Source of the DNA: DAOUMU01 sp034409055
GTDB taxonomy: Bacteria; Chloroflexota; Anaerolineae; 4572-78; J111
Direction of reading: 5' to 3'
Assembly (NCBI GenBank): GCA_034409055.1
Contig: DAOUMU010000004.1
Location: 1 to 37,955 of the forward strand
Length of the DNA: 37,955 bases
Shown here: piece after piece, positions 24,481-32,283 of the stretch
How positions within the stretch are numbered: position 1 is the stretch's first letter
How the letters are laid out: each line of letters starts with the position of its first letter
Program-made: the position numbers and the translations under genes
The notes under the pieces: generated by a model
Database searches by the model: none
Told to the model about the DNA's origin: nothing
The model's input: only the letters and a program-made list of their open reading frames with translations

Positions 24481-26496
24481 ATGGCTAAAAGAAAAAAGAG
24501 ACGCGCCCGATATAAACCACGTAAACAACATCAGCCAGCTCTTCAAGTCTGGACTGATCCCCCCCAAGACCTGTTGGCAGGTATGGAAGAGGTTGACCGG
24601 CTCACGGAGCGTAAGCAGTGGGCCAGAGCTATGGAAAAGCTGCAAGAGCTTGACCGGGCTTATCCCGGGCAACCGGCCATCCTGACCGAACTGGTCAATG
24701 CTTGCTACGAGTTGCATGATCTGGTGAAATACCAGTATTACATTGAGCAACTATCCGAAATCACCCCCGATGAGCCGGATACCCTACTCGGCCTGGGCGG
24801 CGCTTATCTGAGCAATATGTATCCCGCCCTGGCCTTGCAAACCTTTCAACGGTTTGTGGCGCAACACCCAAACCACGATCGGGCCGATGAGGTGCGCCAG
24901 ACCATCTCCGATCTAGACGAAGGGTTGCAGGATGTCCTGCAAAAATTTAAGCAGAAGTACAAGGATCCGTTTCAAGTGGCGGCCCGGCATGATGAGGTAC
25001 GGCTTCGGACGGCACAAGGGCAGTTTAAAGAAGCGCGGCAAATCGCCAATCAATTACTCCAGCTTGACCCCAATTTCATCTCGGTGCTCAACAACCTGAG
25101 CCTGATTGAAATGATGGAAGGCCACTTGCCGCAGGCGATCAAACACACGCAACGGGTGCTGGCCCGTGAGCCGGCCAACTTTCAGGCCCTGGGCAATCTG
25201 GTGCGGTGTTACGTTATGCAAGGCGAGTTTGAGTCGGCCCGGCTCGCCGGCGAAAAACTGAAGCAAGTCAAGGCTGGCGAGTCGCCTGACCTGTGGCTTA
25301 AACGCGCCGAAGCCTTCTCATATTTAGGCGACGATCAGGCGGTTCTGGAAACCTTGCAAGCCGCCCAAGAGGCCGGACACCTGGAACCGGAGCTGGCCAG
25401 TCCAATGCTGTATCACTTTGCTGCAGTGGCTGCAATGCGCCTGGGCGATGAAGGGCAGGCCAAACAATACTGGCAAACTGCGCTTAAATTTGACCCTCAC
25501 TTTGAATTGGCCCAGAACAACCTGGCCGATCTGCAAAAACCCGTATCCGAACGCCACGCCCCCTGGCCTTTTGGCCTGCGCCAGTGGATTTCCCAGCGGG
25601 CCGCCGCTGACTTGATCACGCAGTGGGAGGCAGCCATCCGGCGCAACAGCGACCAGGCTATGACCCAGGCGGCTCGCCGCTACTTGAAACAGTATCCTCA
25701 GCTTGTGCCCCTGCTGCCTATTTTATTTGAGCGAGGTGATCCTGTGGGGCGTCAATTTGCCTTCGACCTGGTCAGGTTGGCCGAAACGGATGAATTGCTG
25801 GCGCTGCTGCCGGATTTTGCCCTGGGTCAGCATGGCCCGGATGAACTGCGCTACAAGGCGCTGAACCTGGCCAAGGAGGCCGACCTGATACCGGCAGGTA
25901 CTGTGCGAATGTGGCTGCAAGGCCAGTGGCAAGAGATAAACCTGTTCAACTTTGAGGTTTACTATGAGCCGGTTGAGAAGCATTCACCTCAGGTAACGGA
26001 TTTGGGCGCCCAGGCGGCTGAGGCGCTGTTAAACAGGGATGGGGTTAAAGCCGAGCGGTTGCTCAAACAAGCCCTGGAGATGTCGCCGGGCGCGCCGGAC
26101 TTGTTGAATAATCTGGCTATGGCCTACAATGAGCAGGGACGGCAGTCAGAGGCAGAAGCCTTGCTGCGCCAAAATTATCGGGACCACCCCGATTATTTCT
26201 TTGGCCGGGTGGGTATGGCTAATCTATGTGCCCGGCAAGGCGACCTTGACCAGGCCACTGAGTTGCTCTACCCGTTGCTTTCGCAACAGCGGATGCACAT
26301 CACCGAGTTTACAGCCCTGGCCGTAGCCTACATTCAGCTTTACCTGGCTAAGGATCTTCCGGATGCCGCCCAACATTGGCTTGATATGTGGGGCGGTATG
26401 GAACCTGATGATTCTGACTTGCATTACTGGCAGCGACAGGTACGTTTGCATCATCGGCCAAAAAAAACAAGCTGGTTCAAACGCCTGGGGTTTTAG
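24481..26496 (+). CDS. TPR-repeat protein with Lys/Arg-rich N-terminus
   Basis: 671 residues, ATG 24481. The first 17 residues are strongly basic (MAKRKKRRARYKPRKQH). The rest is a TPR solenoid: units around 30-130 (EEVDRLTERKQWARAMEKL type), 165-330 (FISVLNNLSLIEMMEGHLPQ; NFQALGNLVRCYVMQGEF), and 520-630 (APDLLNNLAMAYNEQGRQ; YFFGRVGMANLCARQGDL). A less regular central helical domain lies between them. No enzyme motif, signal peptide or membrane segment is visible. It is likely an adaptor acting with the HEAT protein encoded just upstream; their basic ends may bind RNA, DNA or polyphosphate. Confidence 0.85.
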   Translation: MAKRKKRRARYKPRKQHQPALQVWTDPPQDLLAGMEEVDRLTERKQWARAMEKLQELDRAYPGQPAILTELVNACYELHDLVKYQYYIEQLSEITPDEPDTLLGLGGAYLSNMYPALALQTFQRFVAQHPNHDRADEVRQTISDLDEGLQDVLQKFKQKYKDPFQVAARHDEVRLRTAQGQFKEARQIANQLLQLDPNFISVLNNLSLIEMMEGHLPQAIKHTQRVLAREPANFQALGNLVRCYVMQGEFESARLAGEKLKQVKAGESPDLWLKRAEAFSYLGDDQAVLETLQAAQEAGHLEPELASPMLYHFAAVAAMRLGDEGQAKQYWQTALKFDPHFELAQNNLADLQKPVSERHAPWPFGLRQWISQRAAADLITQWEAAIRRNSDQAMTQAARRYLKQYPQLVPLLPILFERGDPVGRQFAFDLVRLAETDELLALLPDFALGQHGPDELRYKALNLAKEADLIPAGTVRMWLQGQWQEINLFNFEVYYEPVEKHSPQVTDLGAQAAEALLNRDGVKAERLLKQALEMSPGAPDLLNNLAMAYNEQGRQSEAEALLRQNYRDHPDYFFGRVGMANLCARQGDLDQATELLYPLLSQQRMHITEFTALAVAYIQLYLAKDLPDAAQHWLDMWGGMEPDDSDLHYWQRQVRLHHRPKKTSWFKRLGF

Positions 26497-26500
26497 ATTT

Positions 26501-26551
26501 ACGATTTACGATTAAGAACATGCCAATCGTAAACTGGAAATCGTAAATCGT
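26501..26551. repeat. ATCGTAAATCGT inverted repeat
   Basis: ACGATTTACGATT (26501-26513) and AATCGTAAATCGT (26539-26551) are perfect 13-bp arms immediately after the TPR gene. The same word appears near 22468, so this is a dispersed filler that might also act as a weak transcription end. Confidence 0.6.
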
Positions 26552-26762
26552 GCTGTTCTGGCCGGCACCGCCCTCTCCCCCGACCAGCCGCCCACCCATC
26601 CCGATGGTACCACCGTTGACCAGCCTGTCTCGTGCGGAGGTGACACTATCGCTTGAAATTCATGCGGAACTGCCAGATGGTGCTTCGGATGATGTAATCA
26701 GGACGGTCAATGAAAATGCGTACACCTTGAAATTTAAGGATTTTGGATTTGAGGAGGCTTAA
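26550..26762 (+). pseudogene. C-terminal remnant of a DUF499-type ATPase
   Basis: This 70-codon frame opens with a Pro-rich stretch and then reads EVTLSLEIHAEL, PDGASDDVIRTV, NENAYTLKF and a GFEEA end. From memory, this is how DUF499-type ATP-binding proteins end: a Pro-rich linker, then a domain closing with VRTVxEN-xTLKF-xxGFE. Here the linker runs almost directly into the last strands and the large ATPase portion is missing. There is no good start codon. It is therefore read as a decayed fragment rather than a functional gene. Its last codons supply the GAGGAG ribosome site of the next gene. Confidence 0.55.
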
Positions 26763-26765
26763 ACT

Positions 26766-27116
26766 ATGACGAAAATTGCCGGTTATTTTATTGCTACCCT
26801 GCTTGGTTTCTTCGGATTCGTATTTATCGTCGGGGCGCAGGGACAGGTCATGCGCATCGTCGTCGGGGTTGTGCTGCTGGTGGCGGCCGGAGTGGTGATT
26901 TACCTGGTCCGTATGCAGCCCCAGGTGACCCAAACCCAGACCACCGTGGTACAGAAAATTGATCTCAGTGGCGATGTCAGCCTGGAACAGATCAACTGCC
27001 AAGCCTGTGGCGCGCCCTTGGGTAAAGAGTCCGTCGAGGTTAAAGCAGGGGCCATCTTTATTAACTGCGACCACTGCGGCGCAACCTATCAGTTTGAAGA
27101 GGAGCCCAAGTGGTAG
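26766..27116 (+). CDS. Two-TM membrane protein with C-terminal zinc ribbon
   Basis: 116 residues, ATG 26766 with GAGGAG (26751-26756) upstream. Two hydrophobic helices at about 5-24 and 29-49 form a hairpin in the membrane. A short Thr/Gln linker leads to a cytoplasmic treble-clef-like zinc ribbon: CQACG, then CDHCG 24 residues later. Zinc ribbons of this kind usually mediate protein contact. The last 7 nt overlap the start of the radical SAM gene, so the two are translationally coupled and the product may tether the enzyme or its substrate to the membrane. Confidence 0.8.
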   Translation: MTKIAGYFIATLLGFFGFVFIVGAQGQVMRIVVGVVLLVAAGVVIYLVRMQPQVTQTQTTVVQKIDLSGDVSLEQINCQACGAPLGKESVEVKAGAIFINCDHCGATYQFEEEPKW

Positions 27117-28738
27117 AATTAAATTCAATTGGCAATCCCGAACAAAGGGCGCAAACATTCGCCCATCGCTTGTGGAATGGTTTCCGCCAGGACGTCAGTA
27201 ATCTTTTCACTACCTTCGCTCCCCCGGCCCCGCCCCAACCCGGCCTGTATACCTACCGTTTGCAGCCTGAAGGGGGACAGAGGCGTCTCCATCTGCGGCT
27301 GGAGCAGGATGGTTCAGGGGTGCTGTTTGTGGACGTAACGGACGTGATCCACCTTAATTCGACGGCAGCCGAGATGGCCAAAATGGCTCTCGATGAGGTG
27401 CCTCGTGAGCGGGCCCAGGCCGGATTGCTGGCCCGTTACCAGGGCGTAGACAGGGATCAGCTAAGCCGGGAACTGAGCCGTATTTACGAGATGGTTGATA
27501 GATTGCGCCAGCCTGGCCAGGGCTGTCCAACCTGTGCTGTAAGGGACAGCCAGCCAGCGCCTCTGTTTAGCACCCCGATTCTTGCGCCCTACAAAGTGGA
27601 CCTGGCCCTGACTTATGGCTGCAACAACGAGTGTCCCCATTGCTACAACGAACCCGACCGCTACCCTATGGCCTCCCTGACCAGGGCAGATTGGTGCCGG
27701 GTGATCGATATCCTGCACGTTGTGGGAGTGCCCCACCTGATTATGACCGGCGGCGAGGCCACCCTGCATCCCGACCTGCCTGAAATCATCCACTACGCCG
27801 ACAGCCTGGGGCATATCGTGGGTCTGAACACCAACGGTCGCAAGCTCGCCCACAAACCCTACATGCAAACCCTGGTCGAGGCCGGCCTGAACCACGTTCA
27901 GGTGACCCTCGGCTCCTGCCATCCGAACGTCCACGATGCTATGATGGGCGCCCGGTCGTTTCAGCAAACGGTGCGCGGGATCCAAAATGCCCTGGACAGC
28001 CAGGTCCACCTCATCACCAACACCACCCTGATGCGGACGAATATGGATCACGTCGAGGAAATCATCGACTTTCTGTACGATCTTGGCCTCCGTACCTTTG
28101 CTATGAATGGCATGATCTATTCCGGCGGCGGTTTTGCCCACTCCAGTGCCATCTTTGAAGAGGAGATGCCCCCCCTGCTCATCCGGGTACGTGATCGAGC
28201 GGAAGAACTGGGTATGCGCTTCCTGTGGTACACCCCCACCGAATATTGCCGCATGTCCCCGGTCGAACTGGAAATCGGGGCCAAGCGGTGTAATGCAGGC
28301 GAATATTCGATGTGTATTGAACCGAACGGCGACGTGCTGCCCTGCCAGTCTTACTACGTGACTGCCGGGAATATTCTCCGTGACCCATGGGAGAAAATCT
28401 GGACCAGCCAACTATTTCGTACCTTCCGGGAACGGGAAAAAGAGCCTCGCTGGGCGGGTTTGCCCGAAAAATGCTGGTACTGCCCCGACCTGCCCTTGTG
28501 TGGAGGTGGCTGCCGGATCGAACGGGAGGCGCGTCAGGGTCACCACCTGGCCCATAGCCAGGAGGAGCTAAGCGGCAATGCAGGCGGTGGTTGTGCCGGG
28601 TGCAGCGGCAGTTGTGGAACGGGGGCCTCCTCTCGTCTGGTAACTCAGCCGATGGCCCAGACCACCGGCTTCATTCCGACTGAAAGAATGACCCGTACCA
28701 ACACTCGCGCCAGTGGCAACATGCCGGCCATAGGCTAG
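27110..28738 (+). CDS. Radical SAM/SPASM maturase with PqqD-like N-terminal region
   Basis: 542 residues, GTG 27110 with AGAGGAG 5 nt upstream. The N-terminal domain (about 44-135: strands around LYTYRLQPE and LHLRLEQDG, then DVIHLNSTAAEMAKMAL) resembles PqqD/RiPP-recognition folds. The radical SAM core carries C171-NNE-C175-PH-C178 for the SAM-binding [4Fe-4S] cluster and MTGGEATLHP (GGE 214-216). A SPASM-type region supplies C394, C402, C412, then C455-x2-C458-x5-C464-x3-C468 for auxiliary clusters. Such enzymes modify peptides or proteins. A further Gly/Cys segment (GGGCAGCSGSCGTG, C495, C498, C502) lies beyond SPASM. The likely substrate is the Cys-tailed protein encoded at 30379-32268, by proximity only. 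Confidence 0.93.
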   Translation: MVELNSIGNPEQRAQTFAHRLWNGFRQDVSNLFTTFAPPAPPQPGLYTYRLQPEGGQRRLHLRLEQDGSGVLFVDVTDVIHLNSTAAEMAKMALDEVPRERAQAGLLARYQGVDRDQLSRELSRIYEMVDRLRQPGQGCPTCAVRDSQPAPLFSTPILAPYKVDLALTYGCNNECPHCYNEPDRYPMASLTRADWCRVIDILHVVGVPHLIMTGGEATLHPDLPEIIHYADSLGHIVGLNTNGRKLAHKPYMQTLVEAGLNHVQVTLGSCHPNVHDAMMGARSFQQTVRGIQNALDSQVHLITNTTLMRTNMDHVEEIIDFLYDLGLRTFAMNGMIYSGGGFAHSSAIFEEEMPPLLIRVRDRAEELGMRFLWYTPTEYCRMSPVELEIGAKRCNAGEYSMCIEPNGDVLPCQSYYVTAGNILRDPWEKIWTSQLFRTFREREKEPRWAGLPEKCWYCPDLPLCGGGCRIEREARQGHHLAHSQEELSGNAGGGCAGCSGSCGTGASSRLVTQPMAQTTGFIPTERMTRTNTRASGNMPAIG

Positions 28739-28741
28739 AAA

Positions 28742-28998
28742 TTTTCTTTTTCGTAGACCCCGCATCCCCATGCGAGGGCCGGGCATAGGGATGCCCTCTC
28801 TACGGGAGAGATAAATTTATATAACAGGAGTTTTCTTTTTCGTAGCCCCCGCATCCCCATGCGAGGGCCGGGCATAGGGATGCCCTCTCTACGGGAGAGA
28901 TAAATTTATATAACAGGAGTTTTCTTTTTCGTAGGCCCCGCATCCCCATGCGAGGGCCAGGCATAGGGATGCCCTCTCTACGAAAGAGATAAATTTAT
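28742..28998 (+). repeat. Three tandem 89-bp palindromic repeats
   Basis: Copies begin at 28742, 28831 and 28920, exactly 89 bp apart; the third diverges near 28998. In each, CGTAG and CTACG close a stem containing two hairpins, CGCAT-CCCC-ATGCG and GGGCAT-AGGG-ATGCCC. In copy 1 the outer stem is at 28752-28757/28799-28804. An AT-rich linker ending CAGGAG follows copies 1 and 2. The array separates the radical SAM gene from its degenerate paralogue. Confidence 0.93.
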
Positions 28999-29010
28999 GG
29001 AGATGACTCA

Positions 29011-30294
29011 ATGACCACCAAAGATTTATTAAACCGTTTTCTATACCTCAAACCTCCACCGGCCCCTGCCCCGATTTCCCCCGGCCTCTATCATTACATG
29101 CGCGAGCATGAGGGGCTGTACCTCCGTTTCCACCTGCGGGTAGAACCTGACGGCCGGGGGATGCTGATTGCTAATGCTACGGCTGCGGCCCGGCTCTCGC
29201 CTGCGGGAGTTGTAATCGCTAAAGGCTTGCTGGATGGTGACGACGAAGCCGGGCTCATGCGTGACCTGGAGGAGCGTTTTCGGGGCGCTACCCGTGACCA
29301 GATGCGGGCCGATCTGGCCAGGATACAAACCCTGCTCCAGGAATTGACCGAACCGGGCGACACCTACCCCATTCTCAACCTCGAAGATGCGGCGGTTTCG
29401 CCCTATGAGACCCAGTTACTGGCTCCCCTCGAAGCCGATATCCCCCTGGCCGAGCCGGAACGCCTCAAGCCCATCCTCGATCGCTTGTGGCAGGTAGGGA
29501 TTCCCCACGTCACCATCCTGGTGCCCGAAAATCCTGATTCGGCTGATTTGGTCCAGACCGTGGAGCGAGCCGAAGATTTGGGCTTGATCTGCGGGGTGAG
29601 TGGACGGGCCAGTGACCTGGAATCGGGGGCCCTGCTCGATGACCTGGCCATGGCCGGGGTAGATCACGTGACCCTCTTCTATGCTTCGGCCGACCCGGCC
29701 ATTCACGATGCCTTGTTTGGTGAGGGAGATCATGCGGCGGCGCGGCAACTGTTCGCCCGCACCCAGCAACTTGAAGTGGCCGACGTGGGGCAGGTGCCCC
29801 TGGTAGCTACCACCCTGGATGATCTCGATGAAACGCTGGTCGCTTTGCTTGAGTTGATGGTGCCGAATGTATCCTTTTTCGCCATCGCCAGTCAAGAGGA
29901 AAGTGATGATGGGGCGATTCCGGCGGAGGCGATGCGGCAGGTAGCGGCCCAGGTCGAGGAAGAGGCCGACGAAGCCCAGGTCCGTTATGTGTGGCAGCCG
30001 CCGGTTATGCGCAACCCGGCCCAATCCCTGTCCGTTCAGGTGCGGCAGGGACCGCGCTGCTCCGGGGATGTGGCTATTCGGGTCGAACCGGATGGCTCGG
30101 TCATCCCGCCCCGGGGACCCCACCGGGCTGCCGGCAATATTTTGCAAGATAATTGGGACACGATCTGGGGGCACGAAGCGTTTCGCCGGTATCGTGAGCG
30201 GGTCGAAGCGCCGACTCGTTGTGAAGTTTGCCCGGGGCTGGCCATTTGCGCGGCGGATTGCCCCCGCGAGCCGGCCGGCTGGTCGCAGGGATGA
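29011..30294 (+). CDS. Radical SAM/SPASM pseudoenzyme paralogue
   Basis: 427 residues, ATG 29011 with GGAG at 28999-29002. It aligns along its length with the upstream maturase: SPGLYHYM with QPGLYTYR, QVGIPHV with VVGVPHL, AGVDHV with AGLNHV, IHDALFGE with VHDAMMGA, and AAGNILQDNWDTIW with TAGNILRDPWEKIW. However, the segment that should contain CxxxCxxC is shortened and has no cysteine (LLAPLEADIPLAEPE), and GGE is replaced. It therefore cannot hold the catalytic cluster or do SAM chemistry. The PqqD-like N-terminus remains, as does C404-x2-C407-x5-C413-x3-C417 (same spacing as the enzyme) and C350; the other two SPASM cysteines are lost. The frame is intact, so it is likely functional as a partner that binds substrate or regulates the enzyme. 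Confidence 0.88.
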   Translation: MTTKDLLNRFLYLKPPPAPAPISPGLYHYMREHEGLYLRFHLRVEPDGRGMLIANATAAARLSPAGVVIAKGLLDGDDEAGLMRDLEERFRGATRDQMRADLARIQTLLQELTEPGDTYPILNLEDAAVSPYETQLLAPLEADIPLAEPERLKPILDRLWQVGIPHVTILVPENPDSADLVQTVERAEDLGLICGVSGRASDLESGALLDDLAMAGVDHVTLFYASADPAIHDALFGEGDHAAARQLFARTQQLEVADVGQVPLVATTLDDLDETLVALLELMVPNVSFFAIASQEESDDGAIPAEAMRQVAAQVEEEADEAQVRYVWQPPVMRNPAQSLSVQVRQGPRCSGDVAIRVEPDGSVIPPRGPHRAAGNILQDNWDTIWGHEAFRRYRERVEAPTRCEVCPGLAICAADCPREPAGWSQG

Positions 30295-30378
30295 CGATAG
30301 AATGGTGAATGATGAATGATGAAGGTGAATGAATACCTTTAGTATGTGGTCAAATCAGATATGTTTTGGAGGCTAATG

Positions 30379-32268
30379 ATGGGAGATCTCAAAAATCAAG
30401 GTGAAGGTTTTAAGCGTAACATCGTCCTGATTATAGGATTACTTCTGCTCCTTCTTCTCATCACTTCGCCGGCTGCGGCTCAAAACTACCGCTTTGCCGT
30501 GGATGAAATGAAAATGCAGGTGTTTGTCCAGCCGGATGCCTCGGCCCGGATTATGTATGACATCACTTTTAGTAACGGAGCTTTCGCCCACCCGATTGAT
30601 ATTGTGGACATTGGCATGCCCCACGAGGATTACGACATTGGCAATATGGTGGCAGCGGTGAACGGGGTGGAGATAACCGGCGGGTTTGCTATTCAATCGT
30701 CAGAATTCGTGAAACCGGGAGTGGAAATCCATCTTGGCCCCCAATCTATCCCGGCTTCAGAACGGGGCACGCTCCATTTTGAGTTCACCATGCCGGATAT
30801 GGTCTTTCAGGATGTAACCCGTCGGGATTACGCCTCGCTGCAAATCACGCCGACCTGGTTTGGGGACGAGTTTGTCACGGGGACTACCCGTTTGCAAATT
30901 GCCATTTACATGCTGCCGGAGGTTAAGCCCGACGAACTGTTGTACCAGCAGGAGCCGTTCACCAATAAGGGTATTCTCCAGGAGCGGCCCGTGGCCGCCT
31001 GGGAGTTCCCCAATACACGCCTGACCGGGCCCCACCTGGTGGGAGTCTCGTTCCCCACACGTGGTATGGAGCGGGTGGTGTCCATGAATGTATTTCAGTT
31101 GGCGGTGCGCTGGTTTGAGAATAGTCCCAACGCCCGGATAATAGCCGGTTTGATCTCGATTATTTTGTTTTCTTTCCTGTTTTTCCGCTTTTCAGGAGGG
31201 ACAGGTTATTCGGTCTGGGTCGTGCTTCTGGCGGGACAGATCTATCTCTATTTTGTCAACCCGGCCGCCCATTTGTTGAGTTTTCCCTTTTTGATTGCCC
31301 TACTGCTTTTGAATGAGGGCCGCTTACGACGACGAAAACGACGCTACCTGCCGGCCGTTGCCCAGGTAGAAGGGGGTGGCATCAAGCGGGGGCTGACCGC
31401 GCCCGAAGCGGCCGCCCTCCTGGAATTACCGGTCAACAAGGTCCTGACCCTGATCATCTTCGGCTTACTCAAAAAGGGCGTGCTCCGCCAGGTGCAAGAC
31501 ACACCGTTGGTGGTGGAGGTCGTCGAGGAATTTCGGGCCCAAGATCATGGACGCCATCGGCGCCATCGTGATGCCTATCGCCGCAAGGTGGCTCAAAAGC
31601 AAGGGATTGTGTTACATAAATATGAACACGGCTTTTTGGAGACTTTGGAGGCGAAATCAAAACGGCCTCTTCACGAGATTGATTTGAGTGCGCAGATGAA
31701 AGGGTTTCTCCAGCACGTGGCCAGCCGGGTGCAGGGCTTTGATCTGTCCGATACGCAGGCTTATTACCGCCGTATTGTCGAACGCGCCCTGACCGAAGCT
31801 ACCGCAATCGGCGAAATTCCCGAACGGGAAAAGGTGGTGGATCGCAATCTGGAATGGATTTTGATGTCCGGTGATGACGATTATCGACCCGTATTTGAGT
31901 CAGGTGACTATCAGTATCGGCCGGTATGGACCCGTCCGGTCACCCTGCCCAGAAGTGGGGGGGCATCTCCGCTGAGCAGACCTGCTTCTGCTCAGGCAGG
32001 CCCCAGTTTTGGCGACGTAGCGGCCGGTTTTGCCGGGTGGGCCGAGAACACAATGGGCAACATGGCCTCGGCCATTATGCCGGAATCGTTGAGTGTGGAA
32101 AGTGCAGGCGGTAAAACCGTTGATCTGAGCGGATTCGATCGGGTAACCGGCGACATTCTCGAGGCGCTCGCCTCCAGCAGTGGCGGTTCCGGGGGTGGGG
32201 GCGGTGGTTGCGCCTGTGCCTGTGCGGGATGTGCTTGTGCATGTGCTTGTGCGGGTGGGGGGCGGTAG
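30379..32268 (+). CDS. DUF2207-like membrane protein with C-terminal Cys-Ala tail
   Basis: 629 residues. ATG 30379 is preferred because GGAGG (30368-30372) lies 6 nt upstream; in-frame starts at 30346, 30361 and 30376 fit less well. A signal peptide (hydrophobic stretch ending AAA-Q near residue 35) leads to an extracellular beta domain (about 36-245) resembling DUF2207. Two or three membrane helices (about 255-325) follow. The cytoplasmic part includes an Arg-rich helix, a winged-helix-like unit (APEAAALLELPVNKVLTLI) and helical domains. The end is Gly-rich, then CACACAGCACACACAGGGR, with cysteines at 611, 613, 615, 618, 620, 622 and 624. It follows the radical SAM pair. The tail looks like a modification substrate or a metal-binding site. 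Confidence 0.88.
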   Translation: MGDLKNQGEGFKRNIVLIIGLLLLLLLITSPAAAQNYRFAVDEMKMQVFVQPDASARIMYDITFSNGAFAHPIDIVDIGMPHEDYDIGNMVAAVNGVEITGGFAIQSSEFVKPGVEIHLGPQSIPASERGTLHFEFTMPDMVFQDVTRRDYASLQITPTWFGDEFVTGTTRLQIAIYMLPEVKPDELLYQQEPFTNKGILQERPVAAWEFPNTRLTGPHLVGVSFPTRGMERVVSMNVFQLAVRWFENSPNARIIAGLISIILFSFLFFRFSGGTGYSVWVVLLAGQIYLYFVNPAAHLLSFPFLIALLLLNEGRLRRRKRRYLPAVAQVEGGGIKRGLTAPEAAALLELPVNKVLTLIIFGLLKKGVLRQVQDTPLVVEVVEEFRAQDHGRHRRHRDAYRRKVAQKQGIVLHKYEHGFLETLEAKSKRPLHEIDLSAQMKGFLQHVASRVQGFDLSDTQAYYRRIVERALTEATAIGEIPEREKVVDRNLEWILMSGDDDYRPVFESGDYQYRPVWTRPVTLPRSGGASPLSRPASAQAGPSFGDVAAGFAGWAENTMGNMASAIMPESLSVESAGGKTVDLSGFDRVTGDILEALASSSGGSGGGGGGCACACAGCACACACAGGGR

Positions 32269-32283
32269 GTTAATACGAACACG

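Noticed and set aside
27461..28411. 316-codon open frame opposite the radical SAM gene
   Set aside because: It is a product of the GC-rich codon pattern of the real gene and shows no family features.
28742..28998. Possible CRISPR array or tandem riboswitch
   Set aside because: The whole 89-bp unit is repeated with no variable spacer, and no known riboswitch core is recognisable.
29416..30174. 252-codon open frame opposite the pseudoenzyme gene
   Set aside because: Antisense shadow; the plus-strand frame aligns along its length with the neighbouring enzyme.
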